Shown in pieces: positions 19,986 to 31,843 of a DNA stretch of 64,000 nucleotides (the first letter of the stretch is position 1; every line of letters begins with the position of its first letter). A program made the position numbers and the translations under genes. The DNA comes from Triglochin maritima (Eukaryota; Streptophyta; Magnoliopsida; Alismatales; Juncaginaceae): assembly GCA_963682175.1 (NCBI GenBank), contig OY821791.1, positions 26,153,826 to 26,217,825 of the forward strand, in the 5' to 3' direction. The notes beneath the pieces were generated by a model, which saw only the letters and a list, made by a program, of their open reading frames with translations, ran no database searches and had not been told where the DNA came from.

Positions 19986-22783
19986 TTGTATTTAAAATTT
20001 CAATTAATAGTCATCGGGTCACAGTGGAGGGAAAGGCAAGTCGATACCATTACACGTCTTCCGTTCTTTAGATGTTGATTCAGCACCGCGTCATCCACGT
20101 AGACGGGGGATATCTACCGGATGAGGACATGAGAGCTGCATGCGGAGATTTGGATGACTTGATACAGTCGTGGCATACTCAGTTAGGCATCTCCGACCAT
20201 GATTCGGATGATGAATAGGCTGATCTGTTGTACCGTACTCTTAGTATTTGCATTTCTATTTGCTTATCTGTCGTACACTTATTATTTGTATTTGTATTTG
20301 CTAACATATCGTACTCTTATATATAATGCAAATATAATAACAAATTTCGATAATAAAGCAACACTATATAATGTACAAATATATCAAAACAAATTACATA
20401 ATTGTTGCCAATATGCTATCCTATTTTGGTACTCCAGCTCCCATCCAATAACACTCTCATCTCGTATTTGAAACCACAGAGTCGCTATAGGAGGTACGGG
20501 GAATCCCTCAGTCAATTCCAAACGAATGTAATGAGCGTAACTACCTAAATGAGCAATAATCAACTCTCTGCATGGTCTCGTCACGGTAGGCGGACTCTCC
20601 CAAGGTAGAACTGTAAGACATGGGTACAACGAACCATCATTTCCGAGAGAGAAGAACATAACTGCACACTTGTAAAAATTTGCAATGGGGAACAAGTCCG
20701 TCTACGTCTCCACGTAGTGATTCTCGCCATAAGGTCCCCCGCCCCAATTAATCCGGTGACGAGCCTGCGCCACACCGTCGTAGTATACTTGCTCATAAAT
20801 TGATGGGTTCGCAGCTATCTCATTTGAAATCGAACGACAGGCGAGTTGCCAATAGTCTTCACCACCGTGGAAAACATCGGCGACACATCGAAATCCACAG
20901 TTTCCATCAGGACGTACATAATTCCACCGCTCTAGGAATGACATAATGATTTCTGGAACTCTATCCACATATGGGAAGTCGTCTACATCAATCCGTCCAG
21001 TCACTACAATATAAACAAAAAATGCAGTTACAAATAATAACAGAAGATACATATTTACTGAAATAAATAACAAAATTATAATAACAATAAATATATGGTA
21101 TACCTGATCCTCCCCTCATGTTTACAGACGAAGAACCAGAAGATCGACCATGACCTTTGCATCCACTACCGGAAGATCGACCACGACCTCTGCTCCCACT
21201 ACCTGAAGATCGACCACGACCTCGCTCATCATACTCAAACGCACTAGGGTCCCGTCGTGTCGACTTTCCCCTTGGTCGATCTCGTAGCTTTGTTTTTTCT
21301 GCAGGCTCTCTGAAATTTGAATGTTCGGGGTGTAGCTGCTCGAATAAAACCCGAGAGGCAGATCGAATTACGGTAGGGTCACTTCCTGCAATCTCATCAA
21401 CCAGGCTACGAAAATGTTCGGCGTCTTGAGCTGCCTGAGACACAAACTCTGGGTTCCCGGCTCCTTCCCCAACGACAAGTGTGCTCCAGAACGGATGAAT
21501 CTGCTCTAAGTAAATTCCGTTGTCTGATTCAAGACATCCGCGGATGGTACATGCGCAAGGTATCCCATGAGAAGTCAGAAAAGCGCACTCACAACGATAT
21601 TCAACTTCATCATCTAACTGTTGCATTCTCTTCACCTCCTGACTCAGCAATTACAAGCAGTGATGCGAAACTCGACCATTTATGTGACGATATAGAGGAT
21701 GTCCGAAATTAGTCAAATTTCGCTGTCTCGAGTCTTCAAGAAAGTTTCGAATATTCGTCAGCTGCATTTCAATAGCCGCGTTGACGCGCTCGAAAAGAGT
21801 GTTCAGAGCTGCAGTCGATGTAGAAATGCACTCTTTTAGAGCCGAATGAGCACTTTCGACCCTACAATTCGTGGTGTTCCCAAAATGAAGGACTTTGTTC
21901 GTCCAATTCAGCACAAACTTTTCTTTATGCACCAACCACGTGGTGTCCAGATACTCCGTGATAGCCGGCCACGATCTATACAAATCCTTCAGAGCATACA
22001 AAGCTCTATCATACTCGGCTTCTGAAGTAGAAAGCATGATTTTCCTCCATCTTCCATGCCCCAAAGTCTCTGCCATCTGCTTATTCTTGTCGAATACGTG
22101 GTATGCGTAGTTGAATACGTCTTTGTTGATGTGTCATGTGCAGAGTAAATGAGCAGAGTCAGGAAAAACCTCTCTCACCGGTCGCATAAGGCCTAACTCC
22201 TGGACTGTTATTATTGCAGTCGGGTTGACAGTCCCCAATAACAGATCTCGCAACTTCTCCATCACCCACAGGTAACTGGAGTAAGATTCATCCATCAAAA
22301 TCGCATATCCGATAAGGAAATTCATGTTTGTTGGTGTGACCCCAATCATTTCGAGCAAAGGCATCTTATACTTGTTCGTCTTGTAAGTCGAATCCATGCA
22401 GATAACGAAAGGATATGTCCGCAACAACTGGACTGACGTCGGATGTGCCAAAAAAGCGTGAGTGACGACATTAGTTTCTGGATCCGCCATAATCCAATGT
22501 AAGTACTCACACTGCACTGCTTGATAGAGAAACTGCTGGACGGGGTTCCGGTCTTGAGATTTTGTCGTCCTCATATAATCTCTGAAATTATAAATATGCC
22601 TTTGATTTGGATTGTCCTCCGGGAATTTTTTTTACTGCCTTCAAGATGTTCCGTGGTTTTGCTTGCGCCTCAGTCATATCACGAACAATCTTCTTCGCCC
22701 CAGGACTTAGACCACTAATTTGACGATGACCCTCTGGATAAACTGTCAGTCTGTGGTTGATGTCCGTGACCACTATTAAAAAC

Positions 22784-24478
22784 TGTAGGATTTCATGTTT
22801 AATTATACATATATATATATTCGAAATTTTTATGTATAATAAGGATCAATTACAATTTTCTTTGATTTATTTCATGCATGCATCGGTTTGTTTTAACATC
22901 TAGTTTCAAAACTCTATTAAAACAAACAAGAGCTCCGAAATTCATACCTAGAAGTTCTAAAAAACTTCTTGAGGATTCGGAGACGGGGATGCTTCTCGCC
23001 GCGCCGGATGCCTCCGAGTATTCACCAAACTCTAAACAAGATCGGAGAGAGGGAAGCTAGTCTCTCGATCTCCGATAGGGTTTAGAATCTAATTACTAAC
23101 CCCTCTTTAATTCCCTTGAGAAGATGGTCTCTTAAGAACTAAAACTAAACTTAAGAATTAAGGGATTTTCGTGGAGAATTAAGGAGAGAGAATTTTGCTC
23201 AAGAGAATAATGAATTAATTAAGGAGGTAATGAGATAACCTTGTATTTATAGGTTGTCTCCAAATTACCTATTCATGTGCAACCCCTTGCCCATGATCTC
23301 TTGCAAAATTTCATCTAACCATCCATTATTTAATAATAAATAATATTAGCCACGAATTAAATCAATTATGGACCAATTCCATGCATGATCTAATTAATTC
23401 TTAAATTAATTCTACATAAAACCGTCTGGACCCCATGTCATAATTCTTAAATTAATTCTTAAATTAATTCTGCATTATTTACATCACATATGAATTTTAT
23501 TTAGATTCTAATTATGTTATTAATCATAACATAATTTTGATTTTGTCTCTTCACCCCATGTGTCATATTTTCTACATGAAACCCGACACATCCTATGAAC
23601 TCAAAATCCCCATTTCTTGTTTCCCAGTTTTGTGGTGTGACATATGGGAGGATCTAAACTAAGTTGGCAATGATATTAAGAGCTTAATATCACAAGCTAT
23701 AAGCGGTATCTAGCTACACATTATAGCTCCCAATTAGTTAGATGTCTTAATTCCACTCGAACCAAAACCCGATCCACTTAGTGATGGAGTGCACTACTTG
23801 TGTCCGTCCCTTGCCTCATGATATTAAGAATACACACAAAGTAGTATTGTGTCATCTTTGTATTAGTATTCATTTCTTGATCTCTTTAAGCTAGTTATAA
23901 ATATGTGACTTAACTCAAATCACATTGTGCACATTATAACTTTGCTTTATCAAGGGGCCCACTAATATCATCACTCAATTAAGAGGGGCAATGATAGTCT
24001 TTTGACTAACTATCTTCTCCAACAAAAGTTGTACTTAACCAACCAATGCATTTACACTACACTTATCGATAGTTCAAGACACTGATCTAATTAAGTATTC
24101 CTTAAGTGATTAGATATAAGTCTCATATCAAAGGACCAAAGACACAGTAAAATATTAATGACACAGAAACACATTTCTATAATATTTTACTTATTAGGTC
24201 TATTCAGTATACAAAAGTAATATTTTCCTCTTTTGCATACCCGTGTCGTCACTCACTTGTAGAGCTACAATGATCTATGACCAACACGACAATCTTAACT
24301 CGGTAATTAATGTCCCATGTTAATTACCATGATTGCGAATATCTTTTGTTTTATGCAAACCAATATCTTTCAGAGCTCTACGGTTAAGGACCAAGAGCCT
24401 CTTCCTTAACACTTCTAAAAGACGAATAACATAAACAAGGAACAAAATGATTTCTCATTCAATTCATAATAATTGACA
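22784..24478 (-). mobile_element. Solo LTR inside the MULE-2 transposase
   Basis: A non-coding block of about 1.7 kb interrupts the transposase between WVVVF and INHRLTVYPEGH. On the minus strand it starts TGTCAATTATT and ends CCTACA. The minus strand carries a TATA box (plus-strand TGTATTTATAGG at 23242-23253) about two-thirds along, as in an LTR. AAAAC occurs at 22779-22783 and 24488-24492 and may be the target duplication, but then about nine extra bases remain at the right end. The family is not identified. Confidence 0.65.
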
Positions 24479-24879
24479 TTTAAAAGTAAAACTTTTAGAA
24501 CACATTCCCTTAAAAAACCACAACCCATCCATCACGATCCCGTCGCTCCACCACTTTTATTAAGAAACGGCACCCGCAACCCTTTCTTTTGGTGTTTCTT
24601 CGAAGTGCAATATCCATATCCCGAGACTCCATTTGATTTCGCCGGTCGCATCTCAAATAACAATCCATCCGACTATCCGATCTTGTTTTGTACGACGACA
24701 CGACCAAAAAAACCCAGCTCTGATATGCTACTTGTTTGGCCCATTTACTTGCTTCATCAATTGTTGCAAAGATTTGTGTAGTTTGAAATAGCTCACTGTA
24801 ATCCACTTCATCACCACCGAAATCTTCCAACGGAACCTACAAAAATAAAATCGAAATTAAAAAAATCAAAAAAAATCCA

Positions 24880-25110
24880 GGCGTCTGGATAATCCGCCTG
24901 CCCATGGGTGGGGCGTCTGTGTTAAACGCCCTCCCCAAGGGTGAGGCGTCTGCGTATGACGCCTTGCCCAAAGGGAGGGCGTCTATGCAAGGCGCCTCTC
25001 CCATGGGGTAGGTGTCTGCGTTAGACGCCTCCGCCAAGGTGAGGGCGTCCTACACAGACGCCCTCACCTTGGGGGAGGCGTCTAAGGCAGACGCCCCACC
25101 CAAATTGTAC
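24880..25110. repeat. GGCGTC hairpin array, right side of MULE-2
   Basis: About six units of 33-38 bp alternate GGCGTCTGCGT...ACGCC arms with CTCCCCAAGGGTGAG-like palindromes. The array lies within intron 1 of the transposase (24837-25126). Unit design and position mirror the left array at 19340-19566. Confidence 0.88.
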
Positions 25111-25898
25111 CCCGCGCCTGGCTTACCTAACCGGATGCATCATCCTCGCCAGACATTTTCGTAGTGTTTTTACTGATAAATTATGAATAGACAATACCGT
25201 ATGACTAATTTATAGACACGGGACGATATGAGTATTAAATATATTGTTAAGGGCAATTTGGTAATTTCAAGTGGCGATTTAAGTAGTTTTGGGGCGACGT
25301 TTAGTAGTTCCCAAAAAAATGTCTTAGAATCTTAGATGTGTGACATTTACGAATAAAATACCATATGTTGCAGGTTGGATATGAGACTCATTTTACATTT
25401 TCATTTTATTTTTTTGATTTTGTGTTAGTAGATATTTTAGTTGTGACATGTGTTAACTACTACAAAATATCCTTTTGAAGACAATTTAAAGTATCTTTAA
25501 AAAAATTAAAAACACTTTTAAAGTGTCTTCGTTGCTAATAGTCTAAAAAGTTTTCAAGACACTTGTTAAAAATATCTTTAAAGCTTTAAAGACGCTTCCT
25601 AGAAAATGACTTTAAATATCCTTAAAAACACTTCCAAAAATAGTTTTTTTAAAGATGTTGTAATACACTGGTAAATAAGCATCTTAAAGAATCTTTGAAG
25701 ATGCTTTTGCAAAATCGTGGTAAATAAGACATTGGACGATGATAATCAATTTTTTTCCAAACATGCACTTCGTTTCACTTCGAATTTAGTTGTCTGGTGG
25801 AAATTCGGACATATATCAACATCTATATCAAAGCCCATCTTACAACAACACCAAACTTGTATTTGCTATCTAACCGTGTTAAATAAAAATACAATGTG

Positions 25899-27994
25899 TG
25901 TAAGGACGTGAGAGAGAGAGGGGAGGTATGGGTTGTGTATGGTTGGAGGTATGGGAGAGGAGTGAGGTGGTATGGTGGAGAGTATGGTGGAAGTATGGGT
26001 TAGGTATTAGGTTTTGTTTTTAAAAAACCAAAAACTCATCCATTTGCATCTTTTGTTGCCATTCGTGTTTTCCACCCAAACCTCACCATTCTCCTTGCTT
26101 TTCCGGCGACCAGTGGAGGAAGAAGGCGGCGCGGAGGCTCCGGCGTGAGGAGGTCGTGCGTGCGGAGACGACGGGCGTGAGCGTTGCTCCGGCGGATTCG
26201 TCTTTCTTTTGAGGTATGCCAAGCATTAGTGTGTTTTGTGGTTCTCCATGTTGGGGGAAGTTTGGGTCGGTCGCGGGAGGTCGGAGACCTCGCCGGCGAC
26301 AAGAAAACAGCGTAAAATCCTTGGCTGGTGCAAGGTTGCTGTCGACCAACGGTCGACCGGTGCCTTTGGGCGGTCGACCGGTGATAGTGTAAATTGATGC
26401 TTTTGCCCAGAACCGGTCGGACGATGCCTTGGGGCGGTCGACCGGTTATGCCAAATTTCGTGGGTTCGTGTTTGATGTTGCCTGTTTCCGGTCGACCGAG
26501 CCTTGTGGTTCGACCGGAACTTAAGTTGTTTACTGCTTGTTGGTTCGACCGATTAGTATATGCGTTCGACCGATTATATGACTTAGAATTACTAGGCTGA
26601 CCCTGTAATGTTCGGTCGACCGGGACCCTTGAGTCGGTCGACCGATAGTTGAATTGATTTTGACTTAGTCAGACCTAGGATTTTGACCTGTCCGGTCGAC
26701 CGGTTCTTCCCGCTGGTTCGACCGATTGGAGACAGAGTTTTGGGCACTTTGTTCGACCGTTTGGAGGAAATCCGTTCGACCGTTACTGTTGGTTTCGGTC
26801 GACCGGTTTGCCTGATTCGGTCGACCGATGGGGCACAGTACTGGTTTTCTTGTCCTAGTGAGATGTCAACTCTGTCCACGGAAACCCGTGTCCTCGCTTA
26901 GCGCGTGAGCCGGGAGGTGACGGTGGGTGCGTTCTGCGTGCCTGCCCAGGGACCGCCGTGTGGAAGAGTGTGGGCATCTGGGACGTGTCGTCTCCACAGA
27001 TGGAGGGCGACGTAGCCTTGATGTTCTGACTCACAGTAGAGTAGCAGGCCTGAGGGATTGAGGATCCCGGTGCACGAGGTGCACGGCTCGTTGGAGCATG
27101 TTGACCCTGCGGGCTGTTTGAGCTCGGATCGCTCGTGTAGACGAGGCGATGATCGTTCCACCCGATGCTGTTCCGGGTGATGATTGTTCTGCCGATGCTG
27201 TTCCGGCGGAAGTGCCGTCCGACGACGTTTCCGGGCGATGGTGTCCCATCGATGCTGTTCCGGTGAGGGTATGGACTGCCGACGATCTTTTCCGGCAGGG
27301 TAGTCTGGACGGGCTCCTCCAGATGAGTGGACCGACCTGGGCGACGGCCCCGTTGGTGAGGTGTTGACCTCGAGATTTCAGCTGATTTCTACTTTGCTCA
27401 GGCGTGCGGACGCTCCTCACCGATCCCTTGACTAGTGTAGTCGCGTGTGGGGTTCGTTGCGTACCTTCTGCTAGACCGTATGTGCCTACGGTAGGTCTCA
27501 GAGTGGGACCCCTTACAGTTTGCGGACAGAGGTCCTGTGTTCCCCGTGGTGGGATTGGTTACCCCGTTGTGGGTCTGTTTACCCGTTGAGGGATTGTTTA
27601 TGTATCGCATTGATGTCATGCCATGATGACTAGTATGATAGGGTTCATTGATAGTCTTGCATGCATTTAGGGCTTGGTATACGGGGTTTCCTTTCAGGAA
27701 ACTCAGGCATTGTTGTTGCACTTTTTATTTCAGGACCACAGTAGGTCCGGGTGGGTGGTGACCGAGGACGGAGCGCTTTGGAGTCGGATCCTCTTCGGCA
27801 TTTGCGAGATTGTACGACTACTTGTATTTTCATTTCTTTCATCTGGATTGTAGTTGTACACCTTTTGTAAACTCCATGTATTTTGGGTGCACCCGGATTT
27901 ATATATTTATGTATTAGTGACGTTCCCGCCTTGAGTTGTCAGTTATGTTCGTTATTTCGAAATTTTAAATCTTCCGCTGTTTCGGGACGTTACA
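25899..27994 (+). repeat. Chromovirus 5' LTR
   Basis: This 2096-bp LTR starts TGTAAGGACG and ends GACGTTACA, with the primer site three bases beyond. It carries a palindrome-rich block at 26350-26830. Confidence 0.95.
26350..26830. repeat. CGGTCGACCG palindrome array in the chromovirus LTR
   Basis: About nine exact CGGTCGACCG palindromes (for example 26350, 26371, 26435, 26489) are interspersed with degraded GTTCGACCG forms, many in pairs 20-25 bp apart. The same array is repeated in the 3' LTR at 32295-32775. The motif is the same as in copia-A, although the two elements belong to different superfamilies. Confidence 0.93.
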
Positions 27995-27997
27995 ACT

Positions 27998-28008
27998 TGG
28001 TATCAGAG
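27998..28008 (+). promoter_or_regulatory. Primer-binding site, chromovirus
   Basis: TGGTATCAGAG starts three bases after the 5' LTR and is complementary to the initiator Met-tRNA 3' end. Confidence 0.9.
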
Positions 28009-28108
28009 TGGTCGATTCCTGTGTCTTCGTCTAAAGAACCACCCTTAGGAGTAGTGTTAGAGGCATGCAGTACTTTCTGTAGCTCATGCATGCATTGTTG
28101 CTTATCTG

Positions 28109-31100
28109 TTGATTGTTGTGGTGGCCGGCAAGAGGCCTCGGTCTGATGGGGGAGGAGCACGTCGGCCCGGGATGTGCAGTTCTTGTGGTGGAGCTCATCC
28201 GGGGCAGGAGTGTCCCCGTCGTACTGGAGCATGTCTGGGTTGCGGTCAGATGGGGCACTTCATTCGTGATTGTCCGCAGAGGCGGGGAGAGCCGAGTAGG
28301 AGGCCAGGACCGCCAGCAGCAGGCAGGAGCGGAGGCAGTCGCGCAGTTGCACCACCGGGACCGAGCAGAGTCGCCGGGCGGGTTTTCACCATCCAGGCTG
28401 AGGAGGCGAGGGACTCCAACACTGTGGTGGAAGGTACTCTTTCTGTTTCTGGTCGTGTTGTTAGAGTCCTTTTTGATTGCGGTGCCACTCACTCCTTCAT
28501 TTCGGAGAAGTTTGCTGGCGAGTTGGGTCGGACCCCTGAGCTGCTGACTGTGTGTTTGGAAGTCAGTACGCCCATGGGTGAGGTGGGCACTGTGGGGAGC
28601 TTCCTCCCCGGCACCACAGTTGTTTCGGGAGACCAAGATTTTCCGGCAGATCTGGTCTTGCTACCGATGGAGGACTTCGACGTCATACTTGGGATGGATT
28701 GGCTGTCCCAGTACGATGTTCGGGTCTTTTGCCGCGAGAAGAAGATTCTGATTCCGAGGAAGGACCTGCCAGATGTTGTGATCAGAGGGCTGAGAGGCAG
28801 AGGTCGGATTATGGTCTCGGCAGTGAAGGCACAGAGATTGATCCAGCAGGGATGCAGAGCTTATGTGGCTACACTGGTAGTGTCAGATTCTGAGTCGAGG
28901 AGTCTGGAGGACATAGAGGTGGTACGGGATTTCGCAGATGTGTTTCCAGTGGATATCCCGGGGCTACCGCCACACAGAGAGATCGAGTTCGGTATCGACT
29001 TGGTGGAGGGTGCGACTCCGCAGTCGAAGGCTCCGTATAGGATGGCACCTGCAGAGTTGGCTGAACTGAAGAGGCAGTTGCAGGAGTTGATGGATACTGG
29101 GTTCATCCGACCTAGCGTCTCGCCGTGGGGAGCGCCAGTCTTGTTCGTGAAGAAGAAGGATGGGTCGTTGCGGATGTGCATCGACTACAGGATGCTGAAT
29201 AAGGTTACCGTTAGGAACCGGTATCCCTTGCCCAGGATCGAGGACCTGTTTGATCAGTTACAAACGGCGAAGGTCTTCTCGAAGATTGATTTGAGATCTG
29301 GGTATCATCAGCTGAGGATCAGGGAGGCAGATGTTCAGAAGACAGCCTTCAGGACACGGTACGGGCACTACGAGTTTCTGGTGATGCCGTTTGGATTGAC
29401 GAATGCACCTGCAGCATTCATGGACCTGATGAACAGAACGTTCAAGCCATACCTTGACAGTTTTGTGATTGTGTTCGTCGACGACATCTTGGTGTACTCG
29501 CCGGACTGGGAGCAGCACCGAGAGCACTTGAGGATTGTGCTTGGCATCTTGAGGGATCAGCAGTTGTATGCCAAGTACAAGAAGTGCGAGTTTTGGTTGG
29601 ATCAGGTGGCGTTCTTGGGACACATCGTGTCGAAGGACGGGATCTCAGTGGACCCAGCGAAGGTGGAGGCAGTGACGCAGTGGAAGGCTCCGACGAGCGT
29701 GACTGAGATCAGGAGTTTTCTGGGGTTAGCAGGCTACTACAGGCGATTCATTCAGGATTTCTCCCGACTTGCTTCTCCGCTCACGGCTTTGACGCGGAAG
29801 GGAGTTAGGTTTGCTTGGTCCCAGAAGTGCGAGGACAGTTTTCTTGAGTTGAAGCGACGGCTGACGACAGCGCCGATCTTGACACTTCCGAGCGGCAGCG
29901 GAGGGTTTGTGATTTACAGTGATGCATCAGGGATCGGTTTGGGTTGCGTACTTATGCAGCACGGGAAGGTCGTGGCGTACGCTTCGAGACAGTTGAAGGA
30001 TCATGAGAGGAACTACCCCACTCATGACTTGGAGTTGGCGGCGGTAGTTCATGCACTGAAGACTTGGCGACATTATCTGTACGGGGAGCAATTCGAGGTT
30101 TTCACCGATCACCAGAGCTTGAAGTACCTATTTTCGCAGAAGGAGCTGAATATGAGGCAGAGGAGGTGGCTCGAGTTCATTAAGGACTACGACTTCACCA
30201 TATCCTATCATCCGGGGAAGGCCAATTCAGTTGCTGATGCACTGAGCAGGAGAGTTGAGGTGTCGGTAGCGAGCCTCTGCATCCAGGAGTGGAGATTGCT
30301 TGAGTCCCTGTCAGAGTGGAGGCCGTTTGCTGGGTCAGCAGAGGGGGCAGTGATTGCTGGTTTGAGAGTTGAGCCGCAGACTGTCTCGAGAGTTGTGCAG
30401 GCTCAGGGTACCGATGCGGAGTTGGCTGGTCTGGTACAGTTGTCTGCTCAGGAGGGATCTGATTTCAGCATTGGAGTAGATGGTGGTCTGAGGTTCAGAA
30501 GCCGTATTTGGGTGCCGAGGGTGGATGAGCTGAGAGAGGAGATCATGGAGGAGACACATCGAGCACGATATTCCATTCACCCGGGGAGCACGAAGATGTA
30601 TAAGGACCTGCAGCGTAATTTCTGGTGGAAGGGGATGAAGCGAGACATAGCGGAGTTTGTGAGCAGATGCTTGGTCTGCCAGCAGGTGAAGATCGAGCAT
30701 CAGCGACCAGCAGGACCGATGCAGTGTATCGAGCTTCCCGAGTGGAAGTGGGAGCACGTGACGATGGATTTTGTCACAGGATTGCCGAAGACGAGGAGAT
30801 TCCACGACGCGATTTGGGTGATAGTCGATCGACTGACCAAGTCGGCGCATTTCTTAGCGATCCGGACCACGTTGCCTTTGGAGGGTCTAGCTAAGTTGTA
30901 CGTGGAGGAGATAGTCAGGTTGCATGGGGTGCCAGTGAGCATCATCTCCGATCCTCGTTTCACTTCCAGATTTTGGGGGAGTCTGCAGCTGGCTTTGGGG
31001 ACGCGTCTGAGATTCAGTACAGCGTTCCATCCGCAGACCGATGGTCAGTCAGAGAGGACGATTCAGACCCTGGAGGATATGCTGAGAGCATGCACACTGG

Positions 31101-31810
31101 ATTGGGCAGGGCACTGGGATGAGCACTTGCCGCTGATAGAGTTCGCCTACAACAACAGCTACCACTCGAGTATTGGGATGGCACCGTACGAGGCATTGTA
31201 CGGGAGGCCTTGCAGATCTCCGGTATGCTGGAGTGATGTGGGCGAGAGGCAGTTAGTGGGGCCAGAGATCGTGCAGATGTATGCAGAGAAGGTGGATGTG
31301 ATTAGGAGGAGACTGGCCACAGCACAGAGCAGGCAGAAGAGTTATGCAGATCGACGCAGACGAGCGCTGAGTTTCGAGGTGGGCGACCATGTGTTTCTGA
31401 AGATTTCCCCTGCCCGAGGTGTGATGAGGTTTGGGAAGAAGGGGAAGCTCAGTCCGAGGTATGTGGGGCCGTTTGAGATCCTTGACCGAGTTGGAGAGGT
31501 TGCCTACCGGATTGCTTTGCCGCCGCAGTTTTCGGGTCTTCACAACGTCTTCCATGTATCGATGCTGAGGAAGTATGTGGCAGATCCGTCGCATGTCATT
31601 GAGATTGCAGTGCCAGAGATTCAGCAGGACTTGTCGCTCGAGGAGAGACCAGTCGAGATTGTTGATCGTATGGATCATCAGCTCAGGAGGAGGACCATTC
31701 CGATGGTGAAGGTCAGGTGGCAGCATCACAGCGAGCGCGAGGCCACTTGGGAGATCGAGGAGGATGTCAGAAGGCGGTATCCAGAGCTTTTCGGTGAGTG
31801 TTTGCTTTGA
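28109..31810 (+). CDS. Chromovirus polyprotein (zinc knuckle, PR, RT, RNase H, integrase, chromodomain-like tail)
   Basis: This is one uninterrupted frame of 1233 residues. Two zinc knuckles are visible, the second a canonical CCHC (C42, C45, H50, C55). The aspartic protease site reads [10 protein letters not shown] (D123; Cys replaces the usual Ser/Thr). The RT active site FVDDILVYS is near residue 454. RNase H starts near YSDASG, about residue 602. Integrase has a zinc-binding HHCC region (about 816-857) and D, D, E positions near 886, 947 and 981. The tail (about 1194-1227; [16 protein letters not shown]) is a chromodomain-like motif typical of chromoviruses, thought to steer integration into heterochromatin. 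The capsid part of gag is absent upstream, so particle formation would need gag from another copy. The start codon is the first ATG of the frame; the true start in an intact relative would lie in gag. Confidence 0.93.
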   Translation: MIVVVAGKRPRSDGGGARRPGMCSSCGGAHPGQECPRRTGACLGCGQMGHFIRDCPQRRGEPSRRPGPPAAGRSGGSRAVAPPGPSRVAGRVFTIQAEEARDSNTVVEGTLSVSGRVVRVLFDCGATHSFISEKFAGELGRTPELLTVCLEVSTPMGEVGTVGSFLPGTTVVSGDQDFPADLVLLPMEDFDVILGMDWLSQYDVRVFCREKKILIPRKDLPDVVIRGLRGRGRIMVSAVKAQRLIQQGCRAYVATLVVSDSESRSLEDIEVVRDFADVFPVDIPGLPPHREIEFGIDLVEGATPQSKAPYRMAPAELAELKRQLQELMDTGFIRPSVSPWGAPVLFVKKKDGSLRMCIDYRMLNKVTVRNRYPLPRIEDLFDQLQTAKVFSKIDLRSGYHQLRIREADVQKTAFRTRYGHYEFLVMPFGLTNAPAAFMDLMNRTFKPYLDSFVIVFVDDILVYSPDWEQHREHLRIVLGILRDQQLYAKYKKCEFWLDQVAFLGHIVSKDGISVDPAKVEAVTQWKAPTSVTEIRSFLGLAGYYRRFIQDFSRLASPLTALTRKGVRFAWSQKCEDSFLELKRRLTTAPILTLPSGSGGFVIYSDASGIGLGCVLMQHGKVVAYASRQLKDHERNYPTHDLELAAVVHALKTWRHYLYGEQFEVFTDHQSLKYLFSQKELNMRQRRWLEFIKDYDFTISYHPGKANSVADALSRRVEVSVASLCIQEWRLLESLSEWRPFAGSAEGAVIAGLRVEPQTVSRVVQAQGTDAELAGLVQLSAQEGSDFSIGVDGGLRFRSRIWVPRVDELREEIMEETHRARYSIHPGSTKMYKDLQRNFWWKGMKRDIAEFVSRCLVCQQVKIEHQRPAGPMQCIELPEWKWEHVTMDFVTGLPKTRRFHDAIWVIVDRLTKSAHFLAIRTTLPLEGLAKLYVEEIVRLHGVPVSIISDPRFTSRFWGSLQLALGTRLRFSTAFHPQTDGQSERTIQTLEDMLRACTLDWAGHWDEHLPLIEFAYNNSYHSSIGMAPYEALYGRPCRSPVCWSDVGERQLVGPEIVQMYAEKVDVIRRRLATAQSRQKSYADRRRRALSFEVGDHVFLKISPARGVMRFGKKGKLSPRYVGPFEILDRVGEVAYRIALPPQFSGLHNVFHVSMLRKYVADPSHVIEIAVPEIQQDLSLEERPVEIVDRMDHQLRRRTIPMVKVRWQHHSEREATWEIEEDVRRRYPELFGECLL

Positions 31811-31830
31811 TTTCGGGACGAAATCCTTTT

Positions 31831-31843
31831 AAGGAGGGTGGAT
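31831..31843 (+). promoter_or_regulatory. Polypurine tract, chromovirus
   Basis: AAGGAGGGTGGAT lies directly before the 3' LTR start at 31844 and would prime plus-strand synthesis. Confidence 0.8.

Larger units (their letters stand above)
20384..25156 (-). pseudogene. FAR1-type MULE transposase fused to an OTU cysteine protease
   Basis: Exon 1 (25156-25127) starts MSGEDDASG. Intron 1 is 24837-25126. Exon 2 holds a FAR1-like DNA-binding region (to about 24510), is broken by a solo LTR, and resumes at 22783 with INHRLTVYPEGH. The DDE core follows: CMDSTYKTNKYKMP, AIITVQELGL (the second catalytic Asp appears replaced by Val) and RVESAHSALK. Next come a SWIM-like finger (CECAFLTSHGIPCAC) and an Arg/Gly/Ser linker. 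After a 100-bp intron (21004-21103) comes an OTU domain with nucleophile motif DGNCGFR (Cys codon 20897-20899), a candidate His in AHYIRLEL, and the family motif PVPPIATLW. OTU enzymes cut ubiquitin chains. Stops at 25127, 22134, 21651 and 20702 and a frameshift at the T-run near 22625 inactivate it. Confidence 0.85.
19107..25298. mobile_element. MULE-2: Mutator-like element with a transposase-OTU fusion gene
   Basis: Long terminal inverted repeats (left about 19107-19150, right about 25252-25298) share ACTTAAATC and CTTGAAATTACCAAATTG. A plus-strand first exon begins 130 bp inside the left end. The minus-strand transposase starts 140 bp inside the right end. Both first introns contain GC-rich GGCGTC hairpin arrays. 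A solo LTR (22784 to about 24478) inserted in the transposase. No clean 9-bp duplication was found, so the outermost bases are uncertain by several bp. Confidence 0.8.

Noticed and set aside
26007..27842. Many short frames in the chromovirus LTR, repeated at 31952-33787
   Set aside because: LTRs are non-coding. The frames reflect GC-rich palindromes, and both LTR copies share them.
28031..31729. Minus-strand frames of 120-200 residues under the chromovirus pol
   Set aside because: Antisense shadows of the 1233-codon pol frame with no recognisable motif.
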